From assembly GCA_018241505.1 (NCBI GenBank), contig JAFEDS010000010.1, forward strand, positions 613,355 through 677,354: a stretch of 64,000 bases of DNA, in the 5' to 3' direction. The stretch's first letter is position 1; each line of letters begins with the position of its first letter. The stretch is from Pseudomonadota bacterium (GTDB taxonomy: Bacteria; Pseudomonadota; Gammaproteobacteria; Steroidobacterales; Steroidobacteraceae). Positions 45,272 through 53,701 of this stretch are shown here, piece after piece. The notes under the pieces are model-generated. The model searched no databases and was not told where the DNA came from. It was given only the letters and a program-made list of their open reading frames with translations. The position numbers and the translations under genes are program-made.

Positions 45272-46381
45272 ATGTACATCTGGGAACGGAGCAACTGGCC
45301 CGACCTGACCTGGGACAGCGAGCGCTTGGCCGCCCTGCTCGGGCACGTGTCCCGGGAGCAAGGTCGTCTGCTCGGCAGGATGCAGGACCTCGGCTTCGAA
45401 TTGCGCCGCGAGGCCCAGCTAAGCACGCTGACGGAGGACGTGGTCCGCTCGAGTGAGATCGAGGGTGAAAAACTGGACAGCGACCAAGTCAGATCGTCAA
45501 TCGCGCGCCGCCTCGGCATGGATGTCGGCGGGCTGGTAGCCGTCGACCGCGACGTCGAGGGCGTGGTCCAGATGATGCTCGACGCAACAATCAACTATTC
45601 GCAGCCTTTAACCGCTGACAGGTTGTTCGGCTGGCATGCGGCGCTCTTCCCCACTGGCAGGAGCGGACTCCACAAAATCACTGTTGGCGACTGGCGCACT
45701 GACAGCACCGGACCGATGCAAGTCGTCTCGGGCCCGATAGGTCGACAGAAAGTGCACTACGAAGCGCCCCCCAACGCCCGCGTGCGTAAAGAAATGGAAC
45801 GCTTCCTGAGCTGGTTCGAAGCACCCGGCGATACCGATTCCCTCTTCGTAGCCGCGCTCGCACACCTGTGGTTCGTTACCATCCACCCCTTCGATGACGG
45901 CAACGGACGCATCGCGCGTGCCATCGCCGACATGGCGCTCGCCCGCTCTGAAGGCAGCCCACAGCGCTTCTACAGTATGTCAGCACAAATCCGGCGCGAA
46001 CGGAACGACTACTACACCACGCTCGAGCGCACGCAAAAAGGCGGGCTCGATGTCACCTCATGGCAGGAATGGTTCCTTGCGTGCCTGCGCCGTGCAATCG
46101 AAGGATCACAAGACACCCTCAGCTCGGTGCTACAAAAGGCGCGCTTCTGGGAGCGCTTTGCCCAGCAATCGTTAAACAAACGCCAAGTGAAGGTGCTGAA
46201 TAATCTGCTGGACGGCTTCGAAGGGAAACTCACGACATCAAAGTGGGCCAAGCTGACCAAATCTTCACAGGATACTGCCTACCGGGATATCACGGATCTC
46301 GTCGACCGGGGGGCGCTGCGCAAGGACGCCGGCGGCGGACGCAGCACGAGCTATTCGCTGGTCGTGGATATCAGCAAATGA
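45272..46381 (+). CDS. Fic-family AMPylating enzyme with C-terminal winged helix
   Basis: A 369-residue protein with a DUF4172-like N-terminal region, an inhibitory helix motif SSEIEGE (fits S/TxxxEG), the Fic core HPFDDGNGRIARA with catalytic His, and a C-terminal winged-helix DNA-binding part (KWAKLTKSSQDTAYRDITDL). Fic enzymes transfer AMP or another nucleotide to protein hydroxyl groups; the inhibitory helix normally keeps them off until a signal. The target is unknown. It lacks a neighbouring FicA-type antitoxin because the inhibitor is built in. The promoter carries four TGCGGAGA repeats. Confidence 0.88.
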   Translation: MYIWERSNWPDLTWDSERLAALLGHVSREQGRLLGRMQDLGFELRREAQLSTLTEDVVRSSEIEGEKLDSDQVRSSIARRLGMDVGGLVAVDRDVEGVVQMMLDATINYSQPLTADRLFGWHAALFPTGRSGLHKITVGDWRTDSTGPMQVVSGPIGRQKVHYEAPPNARVRKEMERFLSWFEAPGDTDSLFVAALAHLWFVTIHPFDDGNGRIARAIADMALARSEGSPQRFYSMSAQIRRERNDYYTTLERTQKGGLDVTSWQEWFLACLRRAIEGSQDTLSSVLQKARFWERFAQQSLNKRQVKVLNNLLDGFEGKLTTSKWAKLTKSSQDTAYRDITDLVDRGALRKDAGGGRSTSYSLVVDISK

Positions 46382-46433
46382 CTTGTTTTAGCCTCTCACT
46401 CTAAACTCACAGCTCGACTCGAGGAGGGGTGCC

Positions 46434-47663
46434 ATGCAAAGAGGGCGATTTTTCATCGGGCTCCTGGCCATACTCCCAACACTAGCCGTCGCCGATGTCG
46501 CGGTGCCGGACACACCCGCAGGACATGCCCTCAGCGTGTGGCTCAACGCCTTCAACAGGGGCGATCCAGCGAATCCTCAGGTCGATATGCAATGGCGATC
46601 TCAGGTCAGTGGTTACGATCTGCTCGAAATCTATTCCAGTAATCAGACGAGCATCTTTTTCCATCTAAAGCCGAAACAGCCCGGCCCCGATGAGCTCGGC
46701 AAACTGAAAGTTGATCGCACCAAACCCACGCTGGTGACGGAGTTGGGCACCTGGCGGATGGTAGTCGGCGCCCGGTTTGAGGCAGTGACGCTCGACGCCA
46801 CGGGGCGCGCTAAGCTGGTAGAGCGCGTAGCTCGACTATTCAACGATCTGTACGTCTATCCTGATGTCGGGAAGAATGTCTCAGACGCTCTGCGTAAACG
46901 CCGAGCTCGCGGCGAATATCGCGACATCATCGATGCCGAAGACTTCGCAAAAAAGCTCTCCGGTGACCTGCGCGACGTCAGTCACGACAAGCACGCCGAG
47001 GTGCGTTTCAGCTATCTCGTGCAACCCCCGCAGGTTCCAAATGACTCGAAGCGGCTGGCCGCCATCAACTGTGGTTTCGAAACGGCAGAGCATTTACCCA
47101 ACAACGTCGGCTATCTGAAATTCAACATGTTTGCGGACCCTCAGGTGTGTTCTCAAACAGCCAGCGCCGCCATGACCTTTCTCGCCGACAGCGATGCCCT
47201 GATCATCGATCTGCGCGACAACAACGGCGGGTCAGGTGCGATGGTTGAATTCATTGCCAGCTATCTGTTTGCTGGTCGCACGCATCTGAACGATATCTAT
47301 CGGCGCCCGGAGAATGTCACAGCACAGTCATGGACGTTGCCGAATGTGCCCGGCCGGAGATTCATCGGAAGGCCGGTGTACGTGCTTACATCAAAGCGGA
47401 CATTCTCAGCCGCCGAGGATCTCGCAGACGCGCTCAAGAGCCGGAAGCGAGCGACGTTGGTTGGAGATGTTACCGGTGGCGGCGCACATCCAGTGGATGT
47501 GAAGCCGCTTGACGATCATTTCACTGTGATTGTGCCAACAGGGCGCTCCATCGATTCGATCACCGGCGGCGACTGGGAGGGAGTTGGTGTTCAGCCGGAC
47601 GTGCTGGTGGAAGCGGCGCACGCACTCGAGGTCGCAACGAAACTTGCCACCCACGAACACTGA
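46434..47663 (+). CDS. Exported S41-family peptidase
   Basis: A 409-residue protein with a signal peptide (MQRGRFFIGLLAILPTLAVA) and a C-terminal S41 (tail-specific protease) domain. The fold is seen in NVGYLKFNMFADPQVC, DALIIDLRDNNGGSG and RPVYVLTSKRTFSAAEDLA, where the Ser of TFSAAED is the likely nucleophile, followed by GDVTGGGAHPVDV. It lacks a PDZ domain, as do several small S41 members. It should cleave peptides in the periplasm or outside; the substrate is unknown. A GAGGAGG ribosome site precedes the ATG. It is 52 bases after the Fic gene. Confidence 0.8.
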   Translation: MQRGRFFIGLLAILPTLAVADVAVPDTPAGHALSVWLNAFNRGDPANPQVDMQWRSQVSGYDLLEIYSSNQTSIFFHLKPKQPGPDELGKLKVDRTKPTLVTELGTWRMVVGARFEAVTLDATGRAKLVERVARLFNDLYVYPDVGKNVSDALRKRRARGEYRDIIDAEDFAKKLSGDLRDVSHDKHAEVRFSYLVQPPQVPNDSKRLAAINCGFETAEHLPNNVGYLKFNMFADPQVCSQTASAAMTFLADSDALIIDLRDNNGGSGAMVEFIASYLFAGRTHLNDIYRRPENVTAQSWTLPNVPGRRFIGRPVYVLTSKRTFSAAEDLADALKSRKRATLVGDVTGGGAHPVDVKPLDDHFTVIVPTGRSIDSITGGDWEGVGVQPDVLVEAAHALEVATKLATHEH

Positions 47664-47813
47664 TCTGATGACGAGCGGCAGGGACCGACTTGCGAAGTCG
47701 CAGGGAGCGAGCAACCTGCGACCCGTGCCACACGCACGTAAGAAATTCTGCGCTTGATCTAGGCTACCAAGCAGTCGTCTGTTCAAAAGCTCATCCAGCT
47801 AGGAAGGTTTTGG

Positions 47814-47861
47814 TTGATCGCCCGAGTTGCCTGCGGTATACTTATCCAATTGGATAAGTAT
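47814..47861 (+). promoter_or_regulatory. Promoter and 24-bp palindromic operator of the ArsR-type gene
   Basis: TTGATC (47814-47819), a 17-base spacer and TATACT (47837-47842) make a near-consensus sigma-70 promoter. A perfect 24-bp palindrome (47838-47861) consists of ATACTTATCCAA followed by its exact reverse complement and overlaps the -10 element and the expected transcript start. Both features suit an autorepressed ArsR-type promoter, and place the start of the mRNA near 47850. Confidence 0.75.
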
Positions 47862-48173
47862 CTTCACATTAGATTCCAGGCGCTTGGCGATCCGACCAGG
47901 CTCTCTGTAGTTCAACAGCTATTGAGAGGGCCGGCATCTGTCAGTGAGCTCGCCAAGCCGCACAAGATGGCTCTACCGCCCTTCACCAAGCATCTTCATG
48001 TGCTGGAAAAGGCCGGGTTGATCACGAGCGAAAAAAACGGACGTATCCGGACCTGTACGATCGATCCTCGAGCGTTCGCCGACATGGACCGATGGTTTTC
48101 CGATCGGCGGCGGCTCTGGACTGGGCGCCTCGGCCGCCTTGCCAAGCACCTCTGCACAGATCCCGAGGATTAG
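47850..48173 (+). CDS. ArsR-family transcription regulator (SRPBCC-linked)
   Basis: A 107-residue winged-helix protein. The text LDKYLHIRFQALGDPTRLSV is the usual opening of ArsR proteins that pair with SRPBCC genes, and HTH residues PASVSELAKPHKMALPPFTK with KHLHVLEKAGLITSEK follow. No metal-binding cysteine motif is visible. The start is TTG at 47850, which lies inside the palindrome and near the predicted transcript start, so the mRNA may be leaderless. A TTG at 47814 has AGGAAGG upstream but lies within the promoter. The SRPBCC gene starts 2 bases after its stop. Confidence 0.85.
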   Translation: MDKYLHIRFQALGDPTRLSVVQQLLRGPASVSELAKPHKMALPPFTKHLHVLEKAGLITSEKNGRIRTCTIDPRAFADMDRWFSDRRRLWTGRLGRLAKHLCTDPED

Positions 48174-48175
48174 TC

Positions 48176-48631
48176 ATGGACATCATCCACGAAACTTTGA
48201 CTTTCAAGCAGTCGTTCCCTGTATCCCTGAAGCGTTTGTTTCGCGCCTTCACCGATCCCCGCGAACGCGAAGCCTGGGGGCGGCCCTCCGAAACGGCTGA
48301 GATCAGAATAGAACATTCAGACGTTCGCACTGGCGGAACCGAAACTGCACGGTGTGGCACGAAAGGCGATCTGCGATGGACCGTGCATGTTAGCTATCAT
48401 CTCGTCGAGACCGACCGCCTCATCGTTTATTCGGAAGCCGTCAGCGAAGCGGGAGCCATTCAACACACGTCACTTGTCACGGTCGAATTTCTCAAAAGCG
48501 CAGACGGTAGCGCTTCAGTAATCCTGACAGATCAGATTGCCTCCTTCATTGGCAGAGATGGAATCAAGGGCCATCAGTTCGGCCATTCCAAAGCTTTGGC
48601 GAATCTGCGCTCTCTGCTCCAAAATTCCTGA
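48176..48631 (+). CDS. SRPBCC (AHSA1-like) domain protein
   Basis: A 151-residue cytoplasmic protein with the SRPBCC fold: TLTFKQSFPVSLKRLFRAFT, DPREREAWGRP, HVSYHLVETDRLIVYSEAV and a C-terminal helix HSKALANLRSLLQNS. Members of this family are often adjacent to an ArsR regulator, as here, and bind small hydrophobic ligands or act in detoxification. The ligand is unknown. ATG at 48176 follows the regulator's stop by 2 bases. Confidence 0.85.
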   Translation: MDIIHETLTFKQSFPVSLKRLFRAFTDPREREAWGRPSETAEIRIEHSDVRTGGTETARCGTKGDLRWTVHVSYHLVETDRLIVYSEAVSEAGAIQHTSLVTVEFLKSADGSASVILTDQIASFIGRDGIKGHQFGHSKALANLRSLLQNS

Positions 48632-49005
48632 GATGGCGGCCGTCTCCGACCATCTCACGCCCACACTCGGGATTGCGTTCCATCAAATCGATGACGCCAA
48701 CAGCACCGCTACAAACCCCACGGTCGGCACAATAGGTGCACCCGAGCGGCAATGCTCAACTACTGTCGCGTAGCGTCGTCCGGCAGACCAAATGAGTCCG
48801 ACGTCGCCGCGATCGAGCAGGCGATGGGTTGGAGGCATGAAGCGAAACGCCCAGCCGGTCTGCTCTCCAACATCAAACATCTGCTCGCGCGCTCGAGTGT
48901 GAGCGACATTCGGCTGCCGAAACCGAGCTTCAGCATCTGGCACTGGATCTGCCACCAGAAAAGCGGCCGGTGCAGTTAACCGACTGAAACGCCGCGAAAA
49001 TAAAC
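48632..49005. other. Region with no confident gene
   Basis: No reading frame here has a recognisable domain or a good ribosome site. A minus-strand reading through 48683-49183 and a short plus-strand one at 48752-48979 compete, and neither is supported. It may be decayed DNA next to an element boundary. Confidence 0.5.
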
Positions 49006-49024
49006 TGGCGGAGAGAGAGGGATT
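49006..49024. repeat. tRNA-Ser 3'-end-like repeat, first copy
   Basis: TGGCGGAGAGAGAGGGATT is identical to the second copy at 49197-49215 and, read on the minus strand, matches the 3' end of a tRNA-Ser (acceptor stem, discriminator G and CCA). It ends at the acceptor/T-stem part, so only a fragment of the tRNA is present. Confidence 0.65.
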
Positions 49025-49026
49025 GC

Positions 49027-49137
49027 TGCGGCCATCGTGGCCGCAGGCCCTTCGGGCCCGACGCGCCAAAGCGCGTGTCGTCCAAAATTGCTCCCGGCGA
49101 TTTTGTCGAACCCTCTTGTTTATGTTCGAGGGTTCGA
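49027..49137. repeat. Five stacked hairpins
   Basis: Inverted repeats follow each other: 49027-49045 (TGCGGCCA/TGGCCGCA), 49046-49058 (GGCCC/GGGCC), 49061-49076 (ACGCGC/GCGCGT), 49083-49105 (CAAAATTGC/GCGATTTTG, one mismatch) and 49106-49137 (TCGAACCCTC/GAGGGTTCGA). The last right arm is a tRNA T-arm-like sequence. The array sits between the two tRNA-Ser-like repeats. Confidence 0.65.
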
Positions 49138-49196
49138 ATCCAGTGCCACGCCACCCAAGCGAGCCGCGGAAGCAACACGTCAACTATTGCGTAATT

Positions 49197-49240
49197 TGGC
49201 GGAGAGAGAGGGATTCGAACCCTCGAAGGGCTTTTGACCC
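49197..49240 (-). repeat. tRNA-Ser 3'-end fragment, candidate attachment site
   Basis: On the minus strand this reads the final part of a tRNA-Ser: CGAGGGTTCGAATCCCTC, then TCTCTCCGCCA. No 5' half of the tRNA is present next to it. Such duplicated tRNA ends mark the far border of elements that integrate into tRNA genes. From the orientation the element would lie to the right, with the intact tRNA beyond the window. Confidence 0.6.
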
Positions 49241-49623
49241 GTCGGAGGGGTCATAGGAATCAGCAACTTGCTGATTTCCCTGCAGATATGGTCCCCCTCA
49301 CATCCCCCCAAATCCCCTTCGCTGGCAGTAGAGCTGGCAGTAGGCCGCCAGATTGTGTCGCGCGCCATTCGTGTCACAGGCGACCTTCCCTCGGCTTGGC
49401 AATCAAATGAGCAGGCATGCGCCGCACTGGGGGACACCCTGCTGGTCGGGGGTGCTCCGGTTGCAGGCACATTGCCCCGACGCGCACTCCTGCTCCTCAC
49501 GGCAAGCCCAGTGATGCAAGGAGTCGCATCGGGTGGCACCCAGTCGCCATCTTCGCCCGGCTTTCGCAGTGCCATTGCGCGTGGCCCTACCGGCCGTGCC
49601 AAAATTGCAGGACGATGCACAAG
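49241..49623. other. Region with no confident gene
   Basis: Between the tRNA fragment and the GIY-YIG gene only overlapping, unmatched readings occur on both strands. No promoter, hairpin or repeat stands out. It probably belongs to the proposed element's left end. Confidence 0.45.
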
Positions 49624-50262
49624 ATGATCCTTGAAGAGCTGCTTCATCCGGAACGTCTTCTGAGTTGTCCTGAGATTCTTGCCAGGCCCTGCCCGGTGAT
49701 CCAAGAGCCAGGCGTGTACGCCTGGTACTTCCGGCAAGTGCCAACCGGCGTACCGATTGAAGGATGCCATATGATCGGAGTGCATACCCTCCTGTACATC
49801 GGTATATCACCGTGCCGACCACCCAAGGCGGGCTCCAAGCGACGTCAATCGCTCCGGAAGCGGGTTCGTTATCATGCTCGCGGAAATGCTGAGGGCTCGA
49901 CGCTTCGGCTTTCCCTCGGCTGCCTCTTGGCGCGCAAGCTCGGAATCGAATTGCGGCGCGTAGGCAGCGGAGATCGAATGACATTCACCGTGGGTGAGCG
50001 GATTTTGTCCGCGTGGATGGCTGAGAATGCATTCGTGGCCTGGACTAAATTTCACGCGCCTTGGGAAGTGGAGGAGGCACTGATCTCTGCGAGCTGCCTG
50101 CCCCTCAACATTGACCAGAACGCCCATCCGTTTGCCGCTCGCTTGTCCTCCATCCGATGTGCTGCCAAAGCTCGAGCGCGCGCACTACCGATATGGAGCG
50201 AGTTCGCGGGAACAGAGTGCGAACCCCTGGAAGGCCCTGATCGTGTTCAGCCAGGAAGATGA
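49624..50262 (+). CDS. GIY-YIG-type nuclease family protein
   Basis: A 212-residue protein with the two strand motifs of the GIY-YIG fold near the N-terminus, EPGVYAWYFRQVP and LLYIGISP, then an Arg-rich helix (RKRVRYHARGNAEGSTLRLS) and a helix-rich region with SAWMAENAFVAWTKF and PLNIDQNAHPF ending AAKARARALP. The Arg and Glu of the active-site type may be present, but nuclease activity is inferred from family membership. An ATG 9 bases upstream is also possible. It is the first gene right of the tRNA fragment. Confidence 0.72.
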   Translation: MILEELLHPERLLSCPEILARPCPVIQEPGVYAWYFRQVPTGVPIEGCHMIGVHTLLYIGISPCRPPKAGSKRRQSLRKRVRYHARGNAEGSTLRLSLGCLLARKLGIELRRVGSGDRMTFTVGERILSAWMAENAFVAWTKFHAPWEVEEALISASCLPLNIDQNAHPFAARLSSIRCAAKARARALPIWSEFAGTECEPLEGPDRVQPGR

Positions 50263-50299
50263 GAGCATCAAGAAATCCACGCACCGGGGCGATTCGCCT

Positions 50300-50959
50300 A
50301 TGCGTGGATTTGTAGTCAAGCTTCTCACCGGCCTTTTATCCGCCGCGGCATTGGCCGTTTTCGACATTCAGATCAAAGGGCAGTGGGCACCCTGGGCGCA
50401 ACTGCTAACTCTCGTCCTTCTCGGAGCCATTGCGCTGTATTTCCTGGTCTGGGCCGGAATGACTGGACTGTCGTGGTGGAGAGGGCGTCGAGAGGCTCGC
50501 CGGATCGAAATGCAGACTCGCGGGCCGCTGCTGGCCTGTGCAGCCATGTTTACAGAGGCCCTGAGCCAGAGTTTTGTGAAGGGCGCGGGAAACGTTCTGA
50601 ACTCGCTGCACGAAGCTCACGCACTGGACCCGCGGACCTGCAATGCCTATCACACGCATTTGGGTACCTTGGCCACCGGCGCGCGCTACCTGGGTACCGA
50701 CCTTCGATCCGAACGGTTGTCTGCGGACGAGGGATTGCAGCGCCTCTCAGAAATGCACAGGGACTATGTGCGCATGAATTGCGAAATAGCCTCTGCAGTC
50801 TCAACGACTGACCGCACCGACATCCGGCGATCATGGGATGAGATACGCGAGCACACCAACCTCATCAGCAACCGACTAACCGAGCTCGGTACTGAGATGC
50901 GCGAGAGCGGGCATGCACGCGTGTCCCACCCGTACTTTCCAAGCGTTCCGCGACCGTGA
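50300..50959 (+). CDS. Two-TM membrane protein of unknown function
   Basis: A 219-residue protein with two N-terminal helices (VVKLLTGLLSAAALAVFDIQ and LLTLVLLGAIALYFLVWAG) and a soluble helical C-terminal part (SQSFVKGAGNVLNSLHEAHA, RSWDEIREHTNLISNRLTEL). The layout suggests a small sensor or scaffold in the inner membrane. No family is recognised. Confidence 0.6.
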   Translation: MRGFVVKLLTGLLSAAALAVFDIQIKGQWAPWAQLLTLVLLGAIALYFLVWAGMTGLSWWRGRREARRIEMQTRGPLLACAAMFTEALSQSFVKGAGNVLNSLHEAHALDPRTCNAYHTHLGTLATGARYLGTDLRSERLSADEGLQRLSEMHRDYVRMNCEIASAVSTTDRTDIRRSWDEIREHTNLISNRLTELGTEMRESGHARVSHPYFPSVPRP

Positions 50960-51027
50960 GTGGGTGCGCGAAATTGCGGTAGGCCTGGGTGGATAAGAAT
51001 CCGCCGCTGTAAACAACAGGTACGTTT

Positions 51028-51504
51028 GTGAAACCCTTGTATTACGGAACCATTAATTCACTCGCCGTGGGATCCTCCAAGGGTGCCGGGGCATCTTCCT
51101 ACCCTCACGCTGATAAAGCTCTCGATGCGGCAAGCCCATATGGGGTGTTGAGAAGCGGCGCTGTGTTTGTCGCAGGAAGCATCATTGAAGCCACCGCATT
51201 TGCAGCCGCACAGTTTCGTGTGCCAAACCATTCGACCTTGCACGTGTACCGGATCGATATGACGCCATTGCATAGCGCACCCATGGCAATTGTTCATGAG
51301 CTTGAAAAGCGTGTGGCAGGCGGGGGCGCTATCGCTCAGTTGGTTCGCGAGTACTGGAAGCCGACTGGCAAGTGGCATTTCACCGAGATTCTGGGCACCG
51401 GCTTTACGATCATCGAAGAGGTTCCAGCAGCCTCTGAGGCGGATACTTACACTCTCCGATACATACAGTATGGCCTAGACCAAGACCGTGCTAAATCATT
51501 GTGA
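51028..51504 (+). CDS. Hypothetical protein, possibly ADP-ribosyltransferase-like
   Basis: A 158-residue protein starting GTG at 51028 (MKPLYYGTINSLAVGSSKGA). Segments such as GVLRSGAVFVAGSIIEATAF and STLHVYRIDMTPLHSAP recall the small DUF or ART-like folds that begin with a YYGT-type strand, but no catalytic triad is certain. It lies just before the IS66 insertion. The function is not assigned. Confidence 0.55.
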   Translation: MKPLYYGTINSLAVGSSKGAGASSYPHADKALDAASPYGVLRSGAVFVAGSIIEATAFAAAQFRVPNHSTLHVYRIDMTPLHSAPMAIVHELEKRVAGGGAIAQLVREYWKPTGKWHFTEILGTGFTIIEEVPAASEADTYTLRYIQYGLDQDRAKSL

Positions 51505-51690
51505 GCGGCCTTTTTGCGAAAAGGGGGCCGGCCCGCCTCATGCGTGATAGGGGATCACTGACTCTCACAATCGGGGAAAGGAGAGGGCACGCCTGTCCGT
51601 AGCCAATCGTGCCTTATCCCCCGCGCTGATCGCTGACATATAGAAAACCTCCTGCGACCACCCTTGTGGCCATTCTGCAGACCTGATCTC

Positions 51691-51698
51691 GGTGGACG
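51691..51698. repeat. IS66 target site duplication, left copy
   Basis: GGTGGACG directly abuts the left inverted repeat and is repeated exactly at 54570-54577 right of the element. An 8-bp duplication is typical of IS66. Confidence 0.85.
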
Positions 51699-51764
51699 GT
51701 AAGCATCCGCTGAGCACCGTATTGACTCGCATTCTTGAATGCGCGCCGCCTAGCGGTCGGGCGG

Positions 51765-52061
51765 TTACCAGAAGCTGAAAAGTCCCGTTAGAGCAGCGAT
51801 GAAGAGCATCGCGATCGAGGCAAAGATCACCACGATGCAGACCGCTAGAGGGCGTTCTTTGTACTTTTGCGTTTTGAGAAGGGCAAATTGAAGAACCGGT
51901 GCTAAGACAATCAGCACAAACGCGCCCAGGAGCGATAGCAATGCAGCGCCAGGGCCCACGCCAATCGTAGCTGCCAATGCAATCAGCGAAACACCTAGCA
52001 ACGGCCCTACGAAGAAAGAAACTCGGCGGGTTCGAGCTCCCGATGACACATCGATATCCAT
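51765..52061 (-). CDS. Passenger gene in the IS66 element: small membrane protein
   Basis: A 98-residue protein (MDIDVSSGARTRRVSFFVGP...) with about three hydrophobic helices (LIALAATIGVGPGAALLSLL, FVLIVLAPVLQFALL, CIVVIFASIAMLFIAALTGL). It lies inside the inverted repeats of the IS, downstream of tnpC, and is not a known IS66 component. No family is recognised. Confidence 0.65.
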   Translation of the reverse strand: MDIDVSSGARTRRVSFFVGPLLGVSLIALAATIGVGPGAALLSLLGAFVLIVLAPVLQFALLKTQKYKERPLAVCIVVIFASIAMLFIAALTGLFSFW

Positions 52062-52090
52062 GTTGGTACAGCGACTTCCTTGTGATTGAG

Positions 52091-53641
52091 TTATGCAGCG
52101 TGCGCCAAAGAAGAGACTTGAGCGGCGAGGTTCCAGGGGAGCAACTCGTCTATCCGATTGATCGGGTGGTCGGCGATCCGGGCGAGCACATGGCGCAGAT
52201 AGGCTTCGGGGTTGAGGCCGTTGAGTTTGGCTGTCCCAATAAGAGAGTAGACCGCAGCAGCGCGATCGCCACCGTCATCCGATCCCGCGAACAACCAGTT
52301 CTTGCGTCCCAGTGCGACTGCTCGCAACGCACGTTCCGCGGTGTTGTTGTCGATCTCCACTCGGCCGTCATCGCGATAACGTGTGAGTGAAGTCCAGCGA
52401 GACAATGCGTAGCGGATCGCTGTTGCCAACTCGCTCTTTTTTGAGAGCGTGGGCAACACGGAACCCAACCAACTATGCAGGCTTTCGAGTTCGGGACCGG
52501 CACGCGCTCGTCGAACTTCGACCCGTTCCGAAGGGGATCGACCGCGGATCTCGCTCTCGATTGCATATAGTCGCCCGATCCGATCGAGTGCCTCCGCGGC
52601 AATCGGCGAGCCTATCGCGACGTGGATCTCGTAAAAGTTGCGACGCGCGTGAGCCCAACACGCCGCCTCCTGGATCTGCTCGCCATATAGGCGTTCAAAG
52701 CCGGCATAGGCATCGGCTTGCAGGATCCCTTTGAAGGACGCCAGATGTGCTCGTGGACGCTCTCCTTTGCGGTCCGGGGAGTATCGAAACAATACCGCCG
52801 GTGGCTCGTTACTCGCCGCCGCTCGATCGTCACGGACATACGTCCACAACCGGCCTTGTTTGGTGGTGCCGCGTCCTGGGCAAAGCACGGGCACCGGAGT
52901 ATCGTCACCGTGGATCTTCTGAGCGCTCAACACATATCGACCCACCGCGCTCACCAGCGGCTGAAGCAATGCGCTCGACTCACCGACCCAATCGCACAAC
53001 GTCGAAGTACTCAGATCCAACTCATCGCGCTTATAGATTTGACTCTGTCGATACAGAGGCAAGTGGTCGAGGTATTTGGACACCAGGACATGAGCAAGAA
53101 AGCCAGGTCCGGCCAAGCCTCGGGCGATCGGTCGACTCGGCGCAGGTGACTGAACGATCTTCTGACACTTCGGGCAGGAGAGCTTCGGACGCACGTGCCG
53201 GATGACTTTGTAGCGCTCTGGCACATACTCGATCATCTCGCTCACATCTTCGCCCAGTACCCGCATCGTGCCGCCGCAGTCGGGGCAGCTGCAGGCACTC
53301 TCATGGACAATCTCTTCGCGCGGCAGATGGGGCGGTAATGCGCGTCGAGCAGGCTTCTCGGCCGGCTCCTGGACTGGCGGGCGCACTTCCGGTGGTCGCT
53401 CTGCCAGGCTCGTCTCCAGATCCTCGATCGACAACTGCATTTGGATGAGCTGCTGATCGAGTTGCTCGGAGGAGCGTCCATACCGTTCCCGCTTGAGTAC
53501 TGCGATCTGGAACCGCAGCTTCTCGAGCTCCAACTTCTGGGAGATGCACAGCGCCTCAGCTACTTCGAGCGCACGACTGCTCTCGATCACCATGCTCTTC
53601 AGAGCGTGAATATCGTCTGGTAAGGTCGCCTGCTTGGGCAT
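52091..53641 (-). CDS. tnpC: IS66 transposase TnpC
   Basis: A 516-residue DDE transposase. The N-terminal coiled-coil region (RFQIAVLKRERYGRSSEQLD) is followed by a zinc-finger-like segment with CSCPDCGG and CPKC, then the catalytic core with the DD(E) acids, the first in KIHGDDTPVPVL and the second in LQADAYAGFERLYG, and the end DNNTAERALRAVALGRKNWL with the Glu. Together with TnpA and TnpB it moves the element by cut-and-paste or copying. It is the last of the three transposition genes. Confidence 0.92.
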   Translation of the reverse strand: MPKQATLPDDIHALKSMVIESSRALEVAEALCISQKLELEKLRFQIAVLKRERYGRSSEQLDQQLIQMQLSIEDLETSLAERPPEVRPPVQEPAEKPARRALPPHLPREEIVHESACSCPDCGGTMRVLGEDVSEMIEYVPERYKVIRHVRPKLSCPKCQKIVQSPAPSRPIARGLAGPGFLAHVLVSKYLDHLPLYRQSQIYKRDELDLSTSTLCDWVGESSALLQPLVSAVGRYVLSAQKIHGDDTPVPVLCPGRGTTKQGRLWTYVRDDRAAASNEPPAVLFRYSPDRKGERPRAHLASFKGILQADAYAGFERLYGEQIQEAACWAHARRNFYEIHVAIGSPIAAEALDRIGRLYAIESEIRGRSPSERVEVRRARAGPELESLHSWLGSVLPTLSKKSELATAIRYALSRWTSLTRYRDDGRVEIDNNTAERALRAVALGRKNWLFAGSDDGGDRAAAVYSLIGTAKLNGLNPEAYLRHVLARIADHPINRIDELLPWNLAAQVSSLAHAA

Positions 53642-53701
53642 GCGCCGAGTATACCAACTCGGTGTTGTATTTAACAGTAAATAAGCTGCAGATACGGCGT
53701 A

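Noticed and set aside
48683-49183. Minus-strand 166-residue reading in the gap left of the tRNA fragments
   Set aside because: It runs through the hairpin array and a tRNA fragment, so a gene is unlikely.
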